Positions 25,755 to 34,093 of a DNA stretch of 64,000 nucleotides are shown here, one piece after another. Both the position numbers and the translations under genes were made by a program. This stretch comes from Firmicutes bacterium CAG:882. GTDB taxonomy: Bacteria > Bacillota > Clostridia > Lachnospirales > Lachnospiraceae. Location of the stretch: the NCBI GenBank assembly GCA_000435595.1, contig FR895403.1:8373-72372 (forward strand). Direction: 5' to 3'. The notes under the pieces were generated by a model that was given only the letters and a program-made list of their open reading frames with translations, searched no databases and was not told where the DNA came from. Positions within the stretch are counted from its first letter, which is position 1. Each line of letters starts with the position of its first letter.

Positions 25755-26708
25755 ATGAATATTGTAATTCTTGACCGCATGGCACTTGGGGATGATATTG
25801 ACATGACGGTTTTTGAAAAGCTGGGGAATGTCACAATATATGAGAGGACAAGCCCGGATGAGGTGATTGAAAGATTGAGGGATGCCGATGCGCTTCTCAC
25901 GAACAAGGTTGTGATAGGTGCATCCGAGATGGATAAGCTTCCAAGGCTTAAATATATAGGGATAAATGCGACGGGAACGAACAATATAGATATTGAGTAT
26001 GCCGCGAGGAAGAATATTGCGGTGACAAATGTCAAGGGTTATTCGACGGATTCTGTCGTACAGCATACGTTTGCACTGTTGTTTTATGTGTACGAGAAGC
26101 TGAGAAGCTATGACGATTTTGTAAAGCAGGGCAGATATTGCGACTATGGCTGTTTCACTTATTTTGGAGAGAAATTTGCCGAGCTTAAGGGAAAGACCTG
26201 GGGCATAATCGGTCTTGGCGAAATCGGCAGAAAGGTTGCCGATGTTGCCACAGCGTTTGGATGCAACGTCATATATTATTCAACATCGGGAAGAAATGCT
26301 AATCCCAATTATGAGAGAGTCGGATTTGATGAGCTTTTAGAAAAATCAGATATAATATCAATTCATGCACCGCTCAATGAGAAAACCAACAATCTCATCA
26401 ATAAAGCTGCATTTGACAAGATGAAGAATTCGGCTGTTCTTATCAATGTGGGACGAGGACCGATTGTAAACGAAGCTGACCTTGTGGATGCCCTCAATGA
26501 GAATAAGATTGCCGCGGCGGGGCTTGATGTCATCTCAGCGGAGCCTATGAAGAGGGATAATCCGCTGTATGGGTATAATGACAGCAGAAGGCTTATTATC
26601 ACTCCGCATATTGCATGGGCGACAAATGAGGCAAGACAGAGGCTTGTTGACGAGGCTTATCTTAACCTTGAAGCATTTATACATGGAAAAGAGCGCAACA
26701 GAGTATAA
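25755..26708 (+). CDS. D-2-hydroxyacid dehydrogenase (glycerate dehydrogenase-like)
   Basis: The product is 317 aa, NAD-dependent and cytosolic. The Rossmann motif is WGIIGLGEIGRKVADVA. The catalytic Arg lies in VLINVGRGPIVNEADL, the Glu in GLDVISAEPM, and the His in ITPHIAWAT. This H-x-x-W pattern is usual in glycerate or hydroxypyruvate reductases, so that is the best substrate guess. ATG 25755 is placed by GAGGAG. The thyX gene follows after 55 bp. Confidence 0.88.
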   Translation: MNIVILDRMALGDDIDMTVFEKLGNVTIYERTSPDEVIERLRDADALLTNKVVIGASEMDKLPRLKYIGINATGTNNIDIEYAARKNIAVTNVKGYSTDSVVQHTFALLFYVYEKLRSYDDFVKQGRYCDYGCFTYFGEKFAELKGKTWGIIGLGEIGRKVADVATAFGCNVIYYSTSGRNANPNYERVGFDELLEKSDIISIHAPLNEKTNNLINKAAFDKMKNSAVLINVGRGPIVNEADLVDALNENKIAAAGLDVISAEPMKRDNPLYGYNDSRRLIITPHIAWATNEARQRLVDEAYLNLEAFIHGKERNRV

Positions 26709-26763
26709 GATCGGATATACGACGTAAGACAGATAATACATGATAAAATAAGGAAAAACTGAG

Positions 26764-27438
26764 ATGGGAAAAATAACAATACTTGAAGAAACTACAAGAA
26801 ATCCTATAAGTCTTATGGGAAAGCGTGCCGGCGTGTGCTGGGGCGCAGATGTCACCAACGAAGAAAAAAATTATAAAAGAGGACTCGATTGTCTCATATC
26901 GGGACATTGGAGAGTTATGGAGTATGTGAATGTGGAGATGGTGATAGACGGATACTCAGCCAGAGTGATTCGTGAGTGGTATACACATCTCGGTGGAGCA
27001 CCTACAAGGCTTCAGGCGAGCACCCGATATATTAATTACGAGAATTTCGGGTATGTTGTACCTCCTAAGATTGCGGCAAACGAGGAAGCGGCAGAAAAAT
27101 ACAATGCGATGATGAAATCAATAACGGAAACCTGCAGCTATCTTGAAAAAGAGTGCGGTATTCCGCGTGAAGATGCGGCGATGCTGCTTCCGCTGGGAAT
27201 GGAGACGAAGATTGTCGATAAGCGTAATCTCAGAAATCTTGTTGACATGAGCGGGCAGAGAATGTGCACAAGAGCATATTGGGAATACAGACAGATGTTC
27301 GGCGATATTGCAAAGGCATTGTCGGAGGTGTCTGATGAGTGGAAATATATAGTTGATAATTACTTTAAGCCTAAGTGTGATAAGGCCGGGTACTGTACTG
27401 AGAAGAAGTCATGTGGAAGAATGCCGAAGAAGCAGTGA
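26764..27438 (+). CDS. thyX: FAD-dependent thymidylate synthase, divergent ThyX
   Basis: The 224-aa enzyme methylates dUMP to dTMP using methylene-tetrahydrofolate and FADH2. Family cues are the SGHWRVMEYVNVEMVIDGYS start and the ASTRYINYENFGYV segment. The canonical RHRxxS signature is not seen. The matching stretch reads REWYTHLGGAPTRLQASTRY, about three residues longer than usual between His and Ser. The C-terminus carries Cys residues (KPKCDKAGYCTEKKSCG), which could hold a metal. ATG follows AAGGAAAAACTGAG. Confidence 0.82.
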   Translation: MGKITILEETTRNPISLMGKRAGVCWGADVTNEEKNYKRGLDCLISGHWRVMEYVNVEMVIDGYSARVIREWYTHLGGAPTRLQASTRYINYENFGYVVPPKIAANEEAAEKYNAMMKSITETCSYLEKECGIPREDAAMLLPLGMETKIVDKRNLRNLVDMSGQRMCTRAYWEYRQMFGDIAKALSEVSDEWKYIVDNYFKPKCDKAGYCTEKKSCGRMPKKQ

Positions 27439-27464
27439 TTGTACTTCGTACAAGGGGGGGCAAC

Positions 27465-28769
27465 ATGAAAAAAACAAATATTGTATTGGGTATTGTGGCG
27501 GCAGCGGTGATGTTGTCGTCATGCAGTAAAGGAAATGAAACCGGTGTGACGACACAGACCGGGACGGTGGTAAATGAGACTGATACTTCACAGAGTGTTG
27601 AGACGGAACAGCCGGGGGACGATAAGAATATAAGGAATATGGTGCCGTCACTCACGGACTTTGTGCCGGATGAGATGTATGCGGCAGCCGACCGGTGGCC
27701 AAGCTGTGACGATACAGCGCTTGCAGCGGTTATGAAGAAGGCTGAGGCGGGCGAGAAAGTTGTTGTAGCCTGCATAGGAGGTTCAATAACACAGGGAACA
27801 ATATCAAACGGAAGCCGTGACAAGGATGTGGCGGCGAGAAAGCCGTATGCGGATATATTCTTTGAGTGGTGGAGTGACACATTTCCCGACACGGAATTTG
27901 AGTTCATCAATGCCGGAATAGGCGGAACGGATTCATATCTTGGGGTACACCGTGTTCAAAAGGATGTGCTTGATTATGAACCTGATTTGGTCCTGGTTGA
28001 GTTCTCGGTAAATGATGAAGATTCACTATTTTATAAAAAGACCTATGATAATCTTGTGAGAAAAATCTTAAAGTCGGATAGTGACCCGGCGGTCATGCTC
28101 CTGTACATGGGACAGACTAACGGAGCAACTGCTCAGGGAAACCACGTATTTGTGGGCTTTAACTACAAGCTGCCGATGTTAAGCTACACGAGCATGATTA
28201 ATGACATGATGTCGCAGGGAGTGTACACCGCGGCAGAGCTTTCAGGGGACGAGGTTCATCCTTCTGCACTTGGACATGCAATGACGGGTGAGATTCTGTG
28301 GAAATATCTGAACAATGTTTATGAAAATGTGGACAGCTTCGGGGAACCTGAGAAGTTTGACATTGCCGCAGTCATGAAGGAGAGCTATTCAGATGCTGAC
28401 ATCATAGATTCATCGGATGCGGATGTGACGGATATGGGAAGCTTTGAAAAAAAGAGGATATGTACGCAGTTTCCGTACGGCTGGGAGTGCACGGAGGGCG
28501 AAGGCGGACTTGAGATAAGGGCAGAGTTTATGAATCTGGGTGTTCTGTATTTCGCAACGATTGACGGCAGGAGCGGTCAGTATGATATATATGTAGATGG
28601 TGAGTATGCAGGGACAATCAACGCTGATTTCTCGGGAGGCTGGGGAAATGCGATAAAGGCAAATCAGGTATACACATCCGATGAGCCGGCCGAGCATACT
28701 GTAACAATCAAAAAATCACCTGATTCTACAGGTGACTTGTTTGACCTTTTGGGGCTTTTGGTTTCATAA
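27465..28769 (+). CDS. SGNH/GDSL-type esterase lipoprotein
   Basis: The product is 434 aa. A lipoprotein signal (AAAVMLSSC, lipobox Cys near 19) and a Thr/Glu-rich linker are followed by an SGNH hydrolase domain. Block I is VVACIGGSITQGT (nucleophile Ser), block III is VLVEFSVNDEDS, and block V is DEVHPSALGHAM. The C-terminal ~120 residues form a beta-rich module that may bind carbohydrate. The likely role is removing acetyl or other esters from polysaccharide at the cell surface, in keeping with the mannan genes nearby. ATG 27465 follows a GGGGGG run. The end is 2 bp from the convergent AraC gene. Confidence 0.78.
   Translation: MKKTNIVLGIVAAAVMLSSCSKGNETGVTTQTGTVVNETDTSQSVETEQPGDDKNIRNMVPSLTDFVPDEMYAAADRWPSCDDTALAAVMKKAEAGEKVVVACIGGSITQGTISNGSRDKDVAARKPYADIFFEWWSDTFPDTEFEFINAGIGGTDSYLGVHRVQKDVLDYEPDLVLVEFSVNDEDSLFYKKTYDNLVRKILKSDSDPAVMLLYMGQTNGATAQGNHVFVGFNYKLPMLSYTSMINDMMSQGVYTAAELSGDEVHPSALGHAMTGEILWKYLNNVYENVDSFGEPEKFDIAAVMKESYSDADIIDSSDADVTDMGSFEKKRICTQFPYGWECTEGEGGLEIRAEFMNLGVLYFATIDGRSGQYDIYVDGEYAGTINADFSGGWGNAIKANQVYTSDEPAEHTVTIKKSPDSTGDLFDLLGLLVS
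28716..28735. terminator. Possible terminator hairpin inside the esterase 3' end
   Basis: TCACCTG (28716-28722) and CAGGTGA (28729-28735) form a 7-bp stem, preceded by a run of A and followed by CTTGTTTG. The flanking genes converge with only 2 bp between them, so any terminator must lie within coding sequence. The A-run would serve the minus-strand AraC transcript. Confidence 0.35.
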
Positions 28770-28771
28770 CA

Positions 28772-29692
28772 TTAATATGCCTTGCTGATTTCACGGAATG
28801 AGCGATAACCTTCGCGGTATACTTGTGGCGTCATTCCGAGCTTGCCTTTGAAAAGATTGATAAAATGGGTTGAGTTGGGTATACCGACAGCGGTTCCGAC
28901 GGCACCGATTGACAGGTCCGTGCTCTCAATGAGAGCGCGGGCTTTTTCTATTCTCACATTGTTGAGGAATTTGAGCGGTGTCATTCCGACAAATTGCGCG
29001 AATTCTCTCGTCATGCGGTAGCGGTTCACGTTGAAGCGGACGGCAAGCTCGTCCATCGAGTAGTCTGACTCACAGTGGGAGACGAACAGCTTCTTGAGCT
29101 CATCAATGTATACGGGGACAGCCTTTGCATTATCGTCCGATATATGCAGGCTTGTGATAAGGTCGGACAACAGGTTGGTCAGCAGCTTGTTGGCAAGAAA
29201 GGCATGATGCGGTGTAATGACTGAGCCGAGTGCCATAATCTCGGTAAAACGACATTCGGGCAGAGAACTCTCCGGTATTTGAAAAAGGGGAAAGGTAATT
29301 TTACAGATTTCCTCATAGTATGTGGTAACAGCGGCACCGTTAAAGAAGAGCATATCAATATTCCAGTCTGCTGTCAGCGCCCTCATCTGTATAAAGTCCT
29401 GACAGTCCCAGAAAAGCAAATCACCCCTCTGAAGATTTCTGCTGTCGCCGGCGACTTCTATGATACCCTGACCGGAGTGTGTGAACAGAAACATATACCC
29501 GTCAAGCTCGCTGAAGGAATATTGCTGCATCTGGTGAAGCGTGCGTCGTCCCGCCGCACATACATATAGAAGATTCTCCTGAATTTCCGGCAGCGAGTCA
29601 TGTATATCCGGAAGAAAGTCGCTCAGATTTCCATGGGGATTTTTTTTGATTGCATTTTCAAGCTGTGATGTAAAAAGTTCTGTAACCTGCAT
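28772..29692 (-). CDS. AraC-family transcriptional regulator
   Basis: The product is 306 aa. An N-terminal cupin-like sensing domain (about residues 60-180, HSGQGIIEVAGDSRNLQRGD) is followed by two HTH motifs of the AraC DNA-binding domain (about 205-300). The first is YSMDELAVRFNVNRYRMTRE, the second SIGAVGTAVGIPNSTHFINL, then GMTPQVYREGYR. It probably senses a sugar and controls the neighbouring debranching enzyme, GH26 or esterase genes. ATG 29692 follows AGAGGACAGGT. Confidence 0.87.
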   Translation of the reverse strand: MQVTELFTSQLENAIKKNPHGNLSDFLPDIHDSLPEIQENLLYVCAAGRRTLHQMQQYSFSELDGYMFLFTHSGQGIIEVAGDSRNLQRGDLLFWDCQDFIQMRALTADWNIDMLFFNGAAVTTYYEEICKITFPLFQIPESSLPECRFTEIMALGSVITPHHAFLANKLLTNLLSDLITSLHISDDNAKAVPVYIDELKKLFVSHCESDYSMDELAVRFNVNRYRMTREFAQFVGMTPLKFLNNVRIEKARALIESTDLSIGAVGTAVGIPNSTHFINLFKGKLGMTPQVYREGYRSFREISKAY

Positions 29693-29710
29693 ACCTGTCC
29701 TCTTTTTCGA

Positions 29711-29940
29711 TATTATTGATAGGCAATTGTGAAACATAATTTTGACGATATACAGTTGTGCAAATTTAACAAATTCGCAAGCAGGTACTATGAAGCCGCC
29801 GGTACTTAGGCAGTGTATTTTACTGCGTTATGTACCGTTGCGTGCTCCATGTAGCGGAAGCGTGCCTGTGGTGAATTGTTAAATTTGTACAACGTCCGCC
29901 TTCAAATATATAGTTTCGCAATTACCTATATATTATTGAT
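29711..29940. repeat. 230-bp imperfect palindrome upstream of the AraC gene
   Basis: The whole gap between the debranching-enzyme stop and the AraC gene is nearly symmetric. Outer arms are 29711-29735 and 29913-29940 (GATAGGCAATTGTGAAAC against GTTTCGCAATTACCTAT). Symmetric 19-bp spacers follow on both sides, and the inner element at 29755-29893 forms the core. The outer arms could be AraC binding sites or an extension of the inner palindrome. Confidence 0.6.
29755..29893 (-). ncRNA. Covarying structured element, copy A
   Basis: This 139-bp element, read on the minus strand, is homologous to copy B at 33907-34046. The terminal stem is GTTGTACAAATTT.../...AAATTTGCACAAC, followed by CAGG/CCTG, ATGGAGC/GCTTCAT, CGGTAC/GTACCG and GCAGT/ACTGC closing a 7-nt loop AAAATAC. 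Compared with B, seven base pairs change on both sides so that pairing is kept. It lies between the debranching-enzyme and AraC genes, in the sense of their transcription. An RNA is favoured over a DNA-only palindrome, but transcription is not shown. Confidence 0.6.
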
Positions 29941-31959
29941 TCAATAAGATAAGCGTTCCCAGTCACTTACGGCACGAAGTATTTCGCCGACGCTCCATGC
30001 CTGGGCAAAGCAGCCGCGGGAGACCGAAGGAGAAGCACCATCGTAGATTTCGGCAAACTGACCGAGGCAGCCCTCATATAGCCAAGGCGTAAGTGCGTCA
30101 AAGCAGGCACGAAGCCGTCTGAGTTCACTGTTTCTTTTTTCTTCGTTATAAAAATCGAGCTGACGTATGCGCGCACGCAGGTATGCTCCCAGAGGGAACG
30201 TCCACACGGTTCCCTGATGATATGCCCTGTCACGCTTGTGCATATCACCGATGTATATAGGCTTGAAGGCCGGGTCTGCCATGTCGAGTGTTCTGAGTCC
30301 TACGGTTGTGTAGAGCTTTTTTTCGAGTGTATCAAGAATCTGCTCTGCAATGTCATAGTCAGGCATTGTGAACGGCATTGTGAGAGTCCATATCTGATTG
30401 CAGCGTATCTGCTTTTCCTCATAGGTTCCGTTAAGGACATCCTTAAGACAGCCCATTTCGCAGTCGTAGAACTTGGCGAGGAAGGAGTTCTTGACGCGTG
30501 CTGCCATATCCGCGTATTTTTCTGCAAGCTCAGGCTTATCGGTCTGACGGCAGAAGCTTTCCATTGCACGGAGTGCACTGTACCAGTAGGCATTTATCTC
30601 GACAGGCTTGCCGTGTCTTGGTGTGGGAAGAAAGTTGTCGACGCGCACATCCATCCAGGTGAGCTGTTCAAGCCCGGCTCCCGCCATGATAAGTCCGTCA
30701 CTGTCGCACTTTATATGAAAATCGGTTCCGTTTTCGTAGGCATCAATAATATTTTTCATCGGGGTAAAGCATTCTGCAATGAAATTCGTATCGCCGGAGG
30801 CTTTCACATATTCATATACCGAATTGATGAACAGAAGGGGAGCATCCGCGGAATTGTACATCGGGGTAGCGCCACCTTCAGGAAAAAGATTCGGGAGCAG
30901 CCCGTTCTTCTCATATTTTGCGAAGGTTGTGAGTATACTTTTACAGTCTGAAAAACGCTTCGTAGAGAGAACCGTTCCGCCAAGTGCAATCATTGTGTCG
31001 CGTCCCCAGTCCTCAAAGAATGGATAGCCTGCGATTATGGTCTTTCCACTTGTGGATTCACGGTCAACGATATAGGCGTCAGCACTTGCGGCGAGCTGTC
31101 TGCCGAGCGCACTTTTAAGTCCTGAGTTATCGATAATGGAGTTGATCCGCCTGTTCTCAGTCGATGACGCAGTGTGAAAGACCTCAGTCAGACTGCCATT
31201 TTTCATGGTATCGGATACTGTGTCTTCGTTGAGAGAATAGACCAGAATCTGCTCGGTCTCGGCATCGGAGGTCTGACACACCAGCTTGTGGCTGATGGCG
31301 CACAGACCGGTGTCGTCGCGTCCGTCGCGGGTGTCAAGTGTCCAGAGCATGGAGCAGTATTCAGTTTCGGGAAGAGGTCTTACAGCTAATGTGGAGGCAC
31401 AGAAAACTTTCTGCGAATTGCCACAGATTGCAAAGAAACCGGAATCGTCATGAGCTTCAAGGGTGAAAACGGTATCGGCATTAAACGGTGTATTCTTAGG
31501 CGTGAATCGAAGAAGAGGAGTCAGCGTGAGAACTATGTCATGGCTGTTGGGATTTATTATGTGGTAGTCCAGCATTACAGTGTTGTCCTTGTGAACCATT
31601 AGGATGTCAAGAACCAGACGTACATCATCAATTTTATAGGTTATGGAAAAGCTGTTGTTTTCATAGCATACATTTTCAATACGCGAATAGCCTTGGGTGT
31701 ATGTACCGTCAGGTGTGCGCTGCGTGGACAGAGTGTATGCGGTTTCGTCAATTTTAATGTCAGTCAGCACGTTGGTAATCATATTGTGACGTACATTGGG
31801 TGCTTTGACTGCCGCCATGAACAGGGCATGGTCATTTCGAGAGGTGCCGCATGCGAGGTCAAGGCAGGAGTAGCCTCCAAGACCGTTGGTTATGAGAAAG
31901 CATCCGCTCTCGGCAGCGTCTATACCCGTAAAATAAGAACCGTCCAATGAAAATTTCAT
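29941..31959 (-). CDS. Glycogen debranching enzyme (GH133-type amylo-alpha-1,6-glucosidase)
   Basis: The product is 672 aa. The N-terminal beta-sandwich begins GCFLITNGLGGYSCLDLACG, typical of bacterial and archaeal debranching enzymes. The catalytic (alpha/alpha)6 barrel has GYPFFEDWGRDTMIALGG near residues 330-350. TWMDVRVDNFLPTPRHGKPV, YHQGTVWTFPLGAYLRA and the C-terminal GCFAQAWSVGEILR are also conserved. There is no signal peptide. It should hydrolyse alpha-1,6-glucosidic branch points in the cytosol. ATG 31959 follows GAGGAG. It is read toward the AraC gene, divergent from GH26, which is an unusual neighbour for an alpha-glucan enzyme. Confidence 0.85.
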   Translation of the reverse strand: MKFSLDGSYFTGIDAAESGCFLITNGLGGYSCLDLACGTSRNDHALFMAAVKAPNVRHNMITNVLTDIKIDETAYTLSTQRTPDGTYTQGYSRIENVCYENNSFSITYKIDDVRLVLDILMVHKDNTVMLDYHIINPNSHDIVLTLTPLLRFTPKNTPFNADTVFTLEAHDDSGFFAICGNSQKVFCASTLAVRPLPETEYCSMLWTLDTRDGRDDTGLCAISHKLVCQTSDAETEQILVYSLNEDTVSDTMKNGSLTEVFHTASSTENRRINSIIDNSGLKSALGRQLAASADAYIVDRESTSGKTIIAGYPFFEDWGRDTMIALGGTVLSTKRFSDCKSILTTFAKYEKNGLLPNLFPEGGATPMYNSADAPLLFINSVYEYVKASGDTNFIAECFTPMKNIIDAYENGTDFHIKCDSDGLIMAGAGLEQLTWMDVRVDNFLPTPRHGKPVEINAYWYSALRAMESFCRQTDKPELAEKYADMAARVKNSFLAKFYDCEMGCLKDVLNGTYEEKQIRCNQIWTLTMPFTMPDYDIAEQILDTLEKKLYTTVGLRTLDMADPAFKPIYIGDMHKRDRAYHQGTVWTFPLGAYLRARIRQLDFYNEEKRNSELRRLRACFDALTPWLYEGCLGQFAEIYDGASPSVSRGCFAQAWSVGEILRAVSDWERLSY

Positions 31960-32056
31960 AAATTTTCTCCTCACTTTTTTAATTTAATTAATCTCATTAT
32001 ATTTCAAAACGACATCTCATTCAAGCTATGATGCAGAAAGTGCATTAAAAAAATAA

Positions 32057-32096
32057 CCGTTAATTTTGTTAGTTAACAAAACTAACGGCATTTTTT
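32057..32096. terminator. Bidirectional terminator-like hairpin in a divergent intergenic region
   Basis: CCGTTAATTTTGTT (32057-32070) and AACAAAACTAACGG (32075-32088) pair in 13 of 14 positions with an AGTT loop. T6 follows on the plus strand, and an A-rich flank gives a T-run on the minus strand. It lies upstream of both flanking genes, so it cannot end either of them. It could be an attenuator in the debranching-enzyme leader if that promoter lies to its right. Confidence 0.5.
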
Positions 32097-32211
32097 GAAA
32101 AATCCAGAATAAAACTTGGTAAATTGACATAATTATGAACTGAAAGCTGACTAATATTGGAATAAATGCACAAAAAATTCAAAAATATATTATAAAAATC
32201 AAAAAATAATG

Positions 32212-32278
32212 ATGACATTACATTTTACATAGACTATACTTGAGTTACTTAAAAAAGTGAGTTATTAAGTAACTCAAG
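32212..32278 (+). promoter_or_regulatory. GH26 promoter with an operator-like inverted repeat at the start site
   Basis: ATGACA (32212-32217), 17 bp and TATACT (32235-32240) form the promoter. Overlapping the -10 and the start region are 14-bp perfect arms CTTGAGTTACTTAA (32239-32252) and TTAAGTAACTCAAG (32265-32278), 12 bp apart. The position fits a repressor site or a leader hairpin. The rest of the 31960-32348 gap is AT-rich with no further feature seen. Confidence 0.55.
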
Positions 32279-32348
32279 CGTTTGCTTATGAAAAACAAAT
32301 ATAAAAAAATATTGGTTTTTCATAAAAATATATGGAAGGAATTACGAT

Positions 32349-33887
32349 ATGGCAGTGAAAAAAAGAAGATGCCGATATATCGGAGCTGCACTTGCAGCAG
32401 TCGCCGCCGCCGGAATGATAACAGGCTGTAACGGCAATGCAGATGCAGAAAGCAAAGGAAGCGTGACAGAGAGTACCGTCCGGGAGACAGAGAGCTTTGT
32501 GCCGGAGGTTGCCGGGGTGTATGAGGCGGAGGAAGGAAGCTTTATCGGGAATGTAAAGGCTGACAGTGAAAAGCCCGGCTACAGCGGAAGCGGATATGCA
32601 GCGGGATTTTCTGCAGACAGTGACGGATGCGGATTTGAGGTTGAGATAAAGGAATCAGGCTTTTATGACCTTGTATTTACAACCGCGAGCAATGGAGGAT
32701 ACAAGGAAAATTATGTGACGGTCGACGGTCAGAGCGTTGGAAATCTGGTATCGGAGGAGAGCACATTTTCGGACACCTCAATCAATCGTGTGTATTTTGA
32801 AGCGGGAACGCATGAGGTGACGGTACAGAAATATTGGGGGTGGATTTACTTGGATAAGCTTACGGTACAGACATCAGAGCCGATTGACGAGAACATATAC
32901 AATGTGTCCGCACAGCTTGTAAACGAGAATGCGACAGAGAGCACGAAGAGACTTATGAGTTATCTGACGGATATATATGGAAAGAATATTCTTTCCGGAC
33001 AGTATTGCGATACAGGACAGTTCGGAAAGGAATTCGCGGTGGTCAACAAGGTGACGGGAAAATATCCGGCGGTTCTCGGACTTGATTTTATTGAGTATTC
33101 ACCTTCAAGAGTCGCAAATGGGAGCACATCAAAGGCAACGGAATATGCTGAGAGCTTCTGGGAGAACGGAGGAATAGTTACATTCTGCTGGCATTGGAAT
33201 GCACCGGAGAAATATCTCACAGGTGAGTGGTGGTCAGGCTTCAGAACAGAGTCGACGAACATTGATCTTGCAAAGATTATGAATGGAGAGGATGAGGAGG
33301 GATATGAACTTCTCATGCAGGACATAGATGCGATAGCACAGCAGCTTCTTATTTTACAGGAGGCGGATGTGCCGGTTCTGTGGAGACCGCTTCACGAGGC
33401 ATCCGGAGGCTGGTTCTGGTGGGGGGCATCAGGAGCGGAGGCATACAAGAAATTATATATTTTATTGTATGACAAGCTCACTAATGAGTATGGGCTTAAC
33501 AATCTGATATGGCTGTGGAACGGACAGGATGCCGAGTGGTATCCGGGAGATGAATATGTGGACATAATCGGTGAGGACATATATCCGGGCGAGCATGTGT
33601 ATACTTCACAGGTAAATAAGTTTCTTGAAGCTGTTGACTACACAGACGGAAAGATGGTCGTAATGTCAGAAAACGGATGTGTGTTTGACCCGGAGCTTGC
33701 TAAGAGGGATGGAGCAATGTGGGGGTTCTTCTGTACATGGGGAACGGAGTTCGTTGCAAAGAGCACATCAATCTACGCATACAGTGAACAGTATACTGAG
33801 AAGGATGTGTTAAAGAAGGCATATGACAGCGATATAGTGATAACTCTTGACGAGGTGCCGAATCTCAAGGAGTACCATATTAAGTAG
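32349..33887 (+). CDS. GH26 endo-beta-1,4-mannanase lipoprotein with N-terminal CBM35-like module
   Basis: The product is 512 aa. The signal ends AAAGMITGC (lipobox), so the enzyme is anchored at the cell surface. A CBM35-like module follows (about residues 55-180, VYEAEEGSFIGN to WGWIYLDKLTV). The GH26 barrel (about 195-510) has acid/base E350 in WRPLHEASGGWFWWG and nucleophile E441 in VVMSENGC. GH26 enzymes mostly cut beta-mannan inside the chain. ATG follows GGAAGGAATTACGAT. The mannan ABC array follows on the same strand after the structured element at 33907-34046. Confidence 0.92.
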   Translation: MAVKKRRCRYIGAALAAVAAAGMITGCNGNADAESKGSVTESTVRETESFVPEVAGVYEAEEGSFIGNVKADSEKPGYSGSGYAAGFSADSDGCGFEVEIKESGFYDLVFTTASNGGYKENYVTVDGQSVGNLVSEESTFSDTSINRVYFEAGTHEVTVQKYWGWIYLDKLTVQTSEPIDENIYNVSAQLVNENATESTKRLMSYLTDIYGKNILSGQYCDTGQFGKEFAVVNKVTGKYPAVLGLDFIEYSPSRVANGSTSKATEYAESFWENGGIVTFCWHWNAPEKYLTGEWWSGFRTESTNIDLAKIMNGEDEEGYELLMQDIDAIAQQLLILQEADVPVLWRPLHEASGGWFWWGASGAEAYKKLYILLYDKLTNEYGLNNLIWLWNGQDAEWYPGDEYVDIIGEDIYPGEHVYTSQVNKFLEAVDYTDGKMVVMSENGCVFDPELAKRDGAMWGFFCTWGTEFVAKSTSIYAYSEQYTEKDVLKKAYDSDIVITLDEVPNLKEYHIK

Positions 33888-33906
33888 ATATATTTGCATA
33901 TGGGAC

Positions 33907-34046
33907 GTTGTGAAATTTAATTATATCACTTTCAGGCACGCTCCCGCTGCATTGCATCACTCAGCGGTTCATAATCGGCTGAAGTACAGCCGATAAGAAC
34001 CGGCGGATGCAAAGCACCTGACAGCGATATAATTAAATTTCACAAC
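33907..34046 (+). ncRNA. Covarying structured element, copy B
   Basis: The 140-bp element has a perfect 21-bp terminal stem (33907-33927 with 34026-34046). Inner helices are CAGG/CCTG, TTGCATC/GATGCAA (33952-33958, 34006-34012), CGGTTC/GAACCG (33965-33970, 33997-34002) and TCGGCTG/CAGCCGA around AAGTA. It is homologous to copy A, with compensatory changes in three helices and conserved single-stranded parts (CACGCT.CCGCT, ATAA). It lies between GH26 and the YesL-ABC array, in the sense of transcription. The 33888-34093 gap holds nothing else clear. Confidence 0.65.
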
Positions 34047-34093
34047 TGTTCAATGGTAGAAAGATTATTTACTTAATTAAGGGGGTTGAGGAT

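Noticed and set aside
30217..30951. 244-codon open frame opposite the debranching enzyme
   Set aside because: It lies fully antisense to a well-supported gene, has no ribosome site and no family resemblance.
28772..34093. IS element or transposon explaining the two ~140-bp repeats
   Set aside because: No transposase is present and the copies differ by compensatory changes. A MITE remains possible, but the same orientation relative to transcription favours an RNA.
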